This document shows, piece by piece, positions 15,756 through 15,781 of a stretch of DNA of 15,781 bases. Position 1 is the stretch's first letter. Each line of letters begins with the position of its first letter. The stretch spans positions 1 through 15,781 of the forward strand of contig DRHD01000366.1 of the NCBI GenBank assembly GCA_011049795.1. Direction: 5' to 3'. A program made the position numbers and the translations under genes. The notes beneath the pieces are model-generated. The model saw nothing but the letters and a program-made list of their open reading frames with translations, did not search any database and was not told the DNA's origin. The stretch comes from Porticoccus sp. Lineage in GTDB: Bacteria; Pseudomonadota; Gammaproteobacteria; Pseudomonadales; Porticoccaceae.

Positions 15756-15778
15756 GCCCCGCGTAGCGCTTTGGGTAT
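15756..15778. repeat. Second copy of the 23-bp core of the 6322-6432 element
   Basis: GCCCCGCG-T-AGCG-C-TTTGGGTAT is the reverse complement of 6391-6413 with two mismatches (21 of 23). The flanking GTCGGGTT motifs are not seen before the window ends, so the copy is partial or continues outside. Confidence 0.65.
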
Positions 15779-15781
15779 AGC

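Overview
This window looks like chromosomal DNA from a Gram-negative bacterium, most likely a marine or environmental gammaproteobacterium. The grounds are a lipoprotein lipobox, a Tat signal, an E. coli-length cyclopropane fatty acid synthase, and REP-like GTCGGGTT and ATTCCCGC dispersed repeats. Nothing in it identifies a species. There are no rRNA or tRNA genes, intact transposases or CRISPR arrays.

Layout. (1) 1-868: the 3' end, on the minus strand, of a secreted beta-rich protein. Its last 66 bp appear to be inverted between two ACGCGT palindromes. (2) 1002-2240: a cytochrome P450 on the plus strand with its own terminator, convergent with a Tat-exported aldo/keto reductase (2325-3251). 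(3) 3423-6241: a minus-strand set of an SDR and two alpha/beta hydrolases; the second hydrolase is a lipoprotein coupled to the first by a GTGA overlap. (4) 6322-6456: a REP/MITE-like palindromic element next to a clear minus-strand terminator. (5) 6473-8595: a minus-strand set of a multi-pass membrane protein, a glutathione S-transferase and an uncharacterised soluble protein. (6) 8840-10502: a MarR regulator divergent from a DUF169 protein that carries a C-terminal PCP_red-like domain, with a perfect 20-bp palindrome inside the DUF169 promoter. (7) 10809-11957: cyclopropane fatty acid synthase. (8) 12472-12765: a small YkgJ-type cysteine-cluster protein. (9) 12779-15419: an SDR followed by two unrecognised 7-TM membrane proteins. 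(10) 15420-15781: dispersed-repeat-rich DNA.

Taken together, the P450, SDRs, AKR, GST and hydrolases suggest processing of hydrophobic compounds such as lipids, steroids, terpenoids or xenobiotics. That is an inference from gene content; no substrate can be read from the sequence, and no P450 redox partner is present. The least-described parts are the MarR/DUF169-PCP_red unit, the SDR plus two 7-TM proteins, and the inverted end of the first gene.
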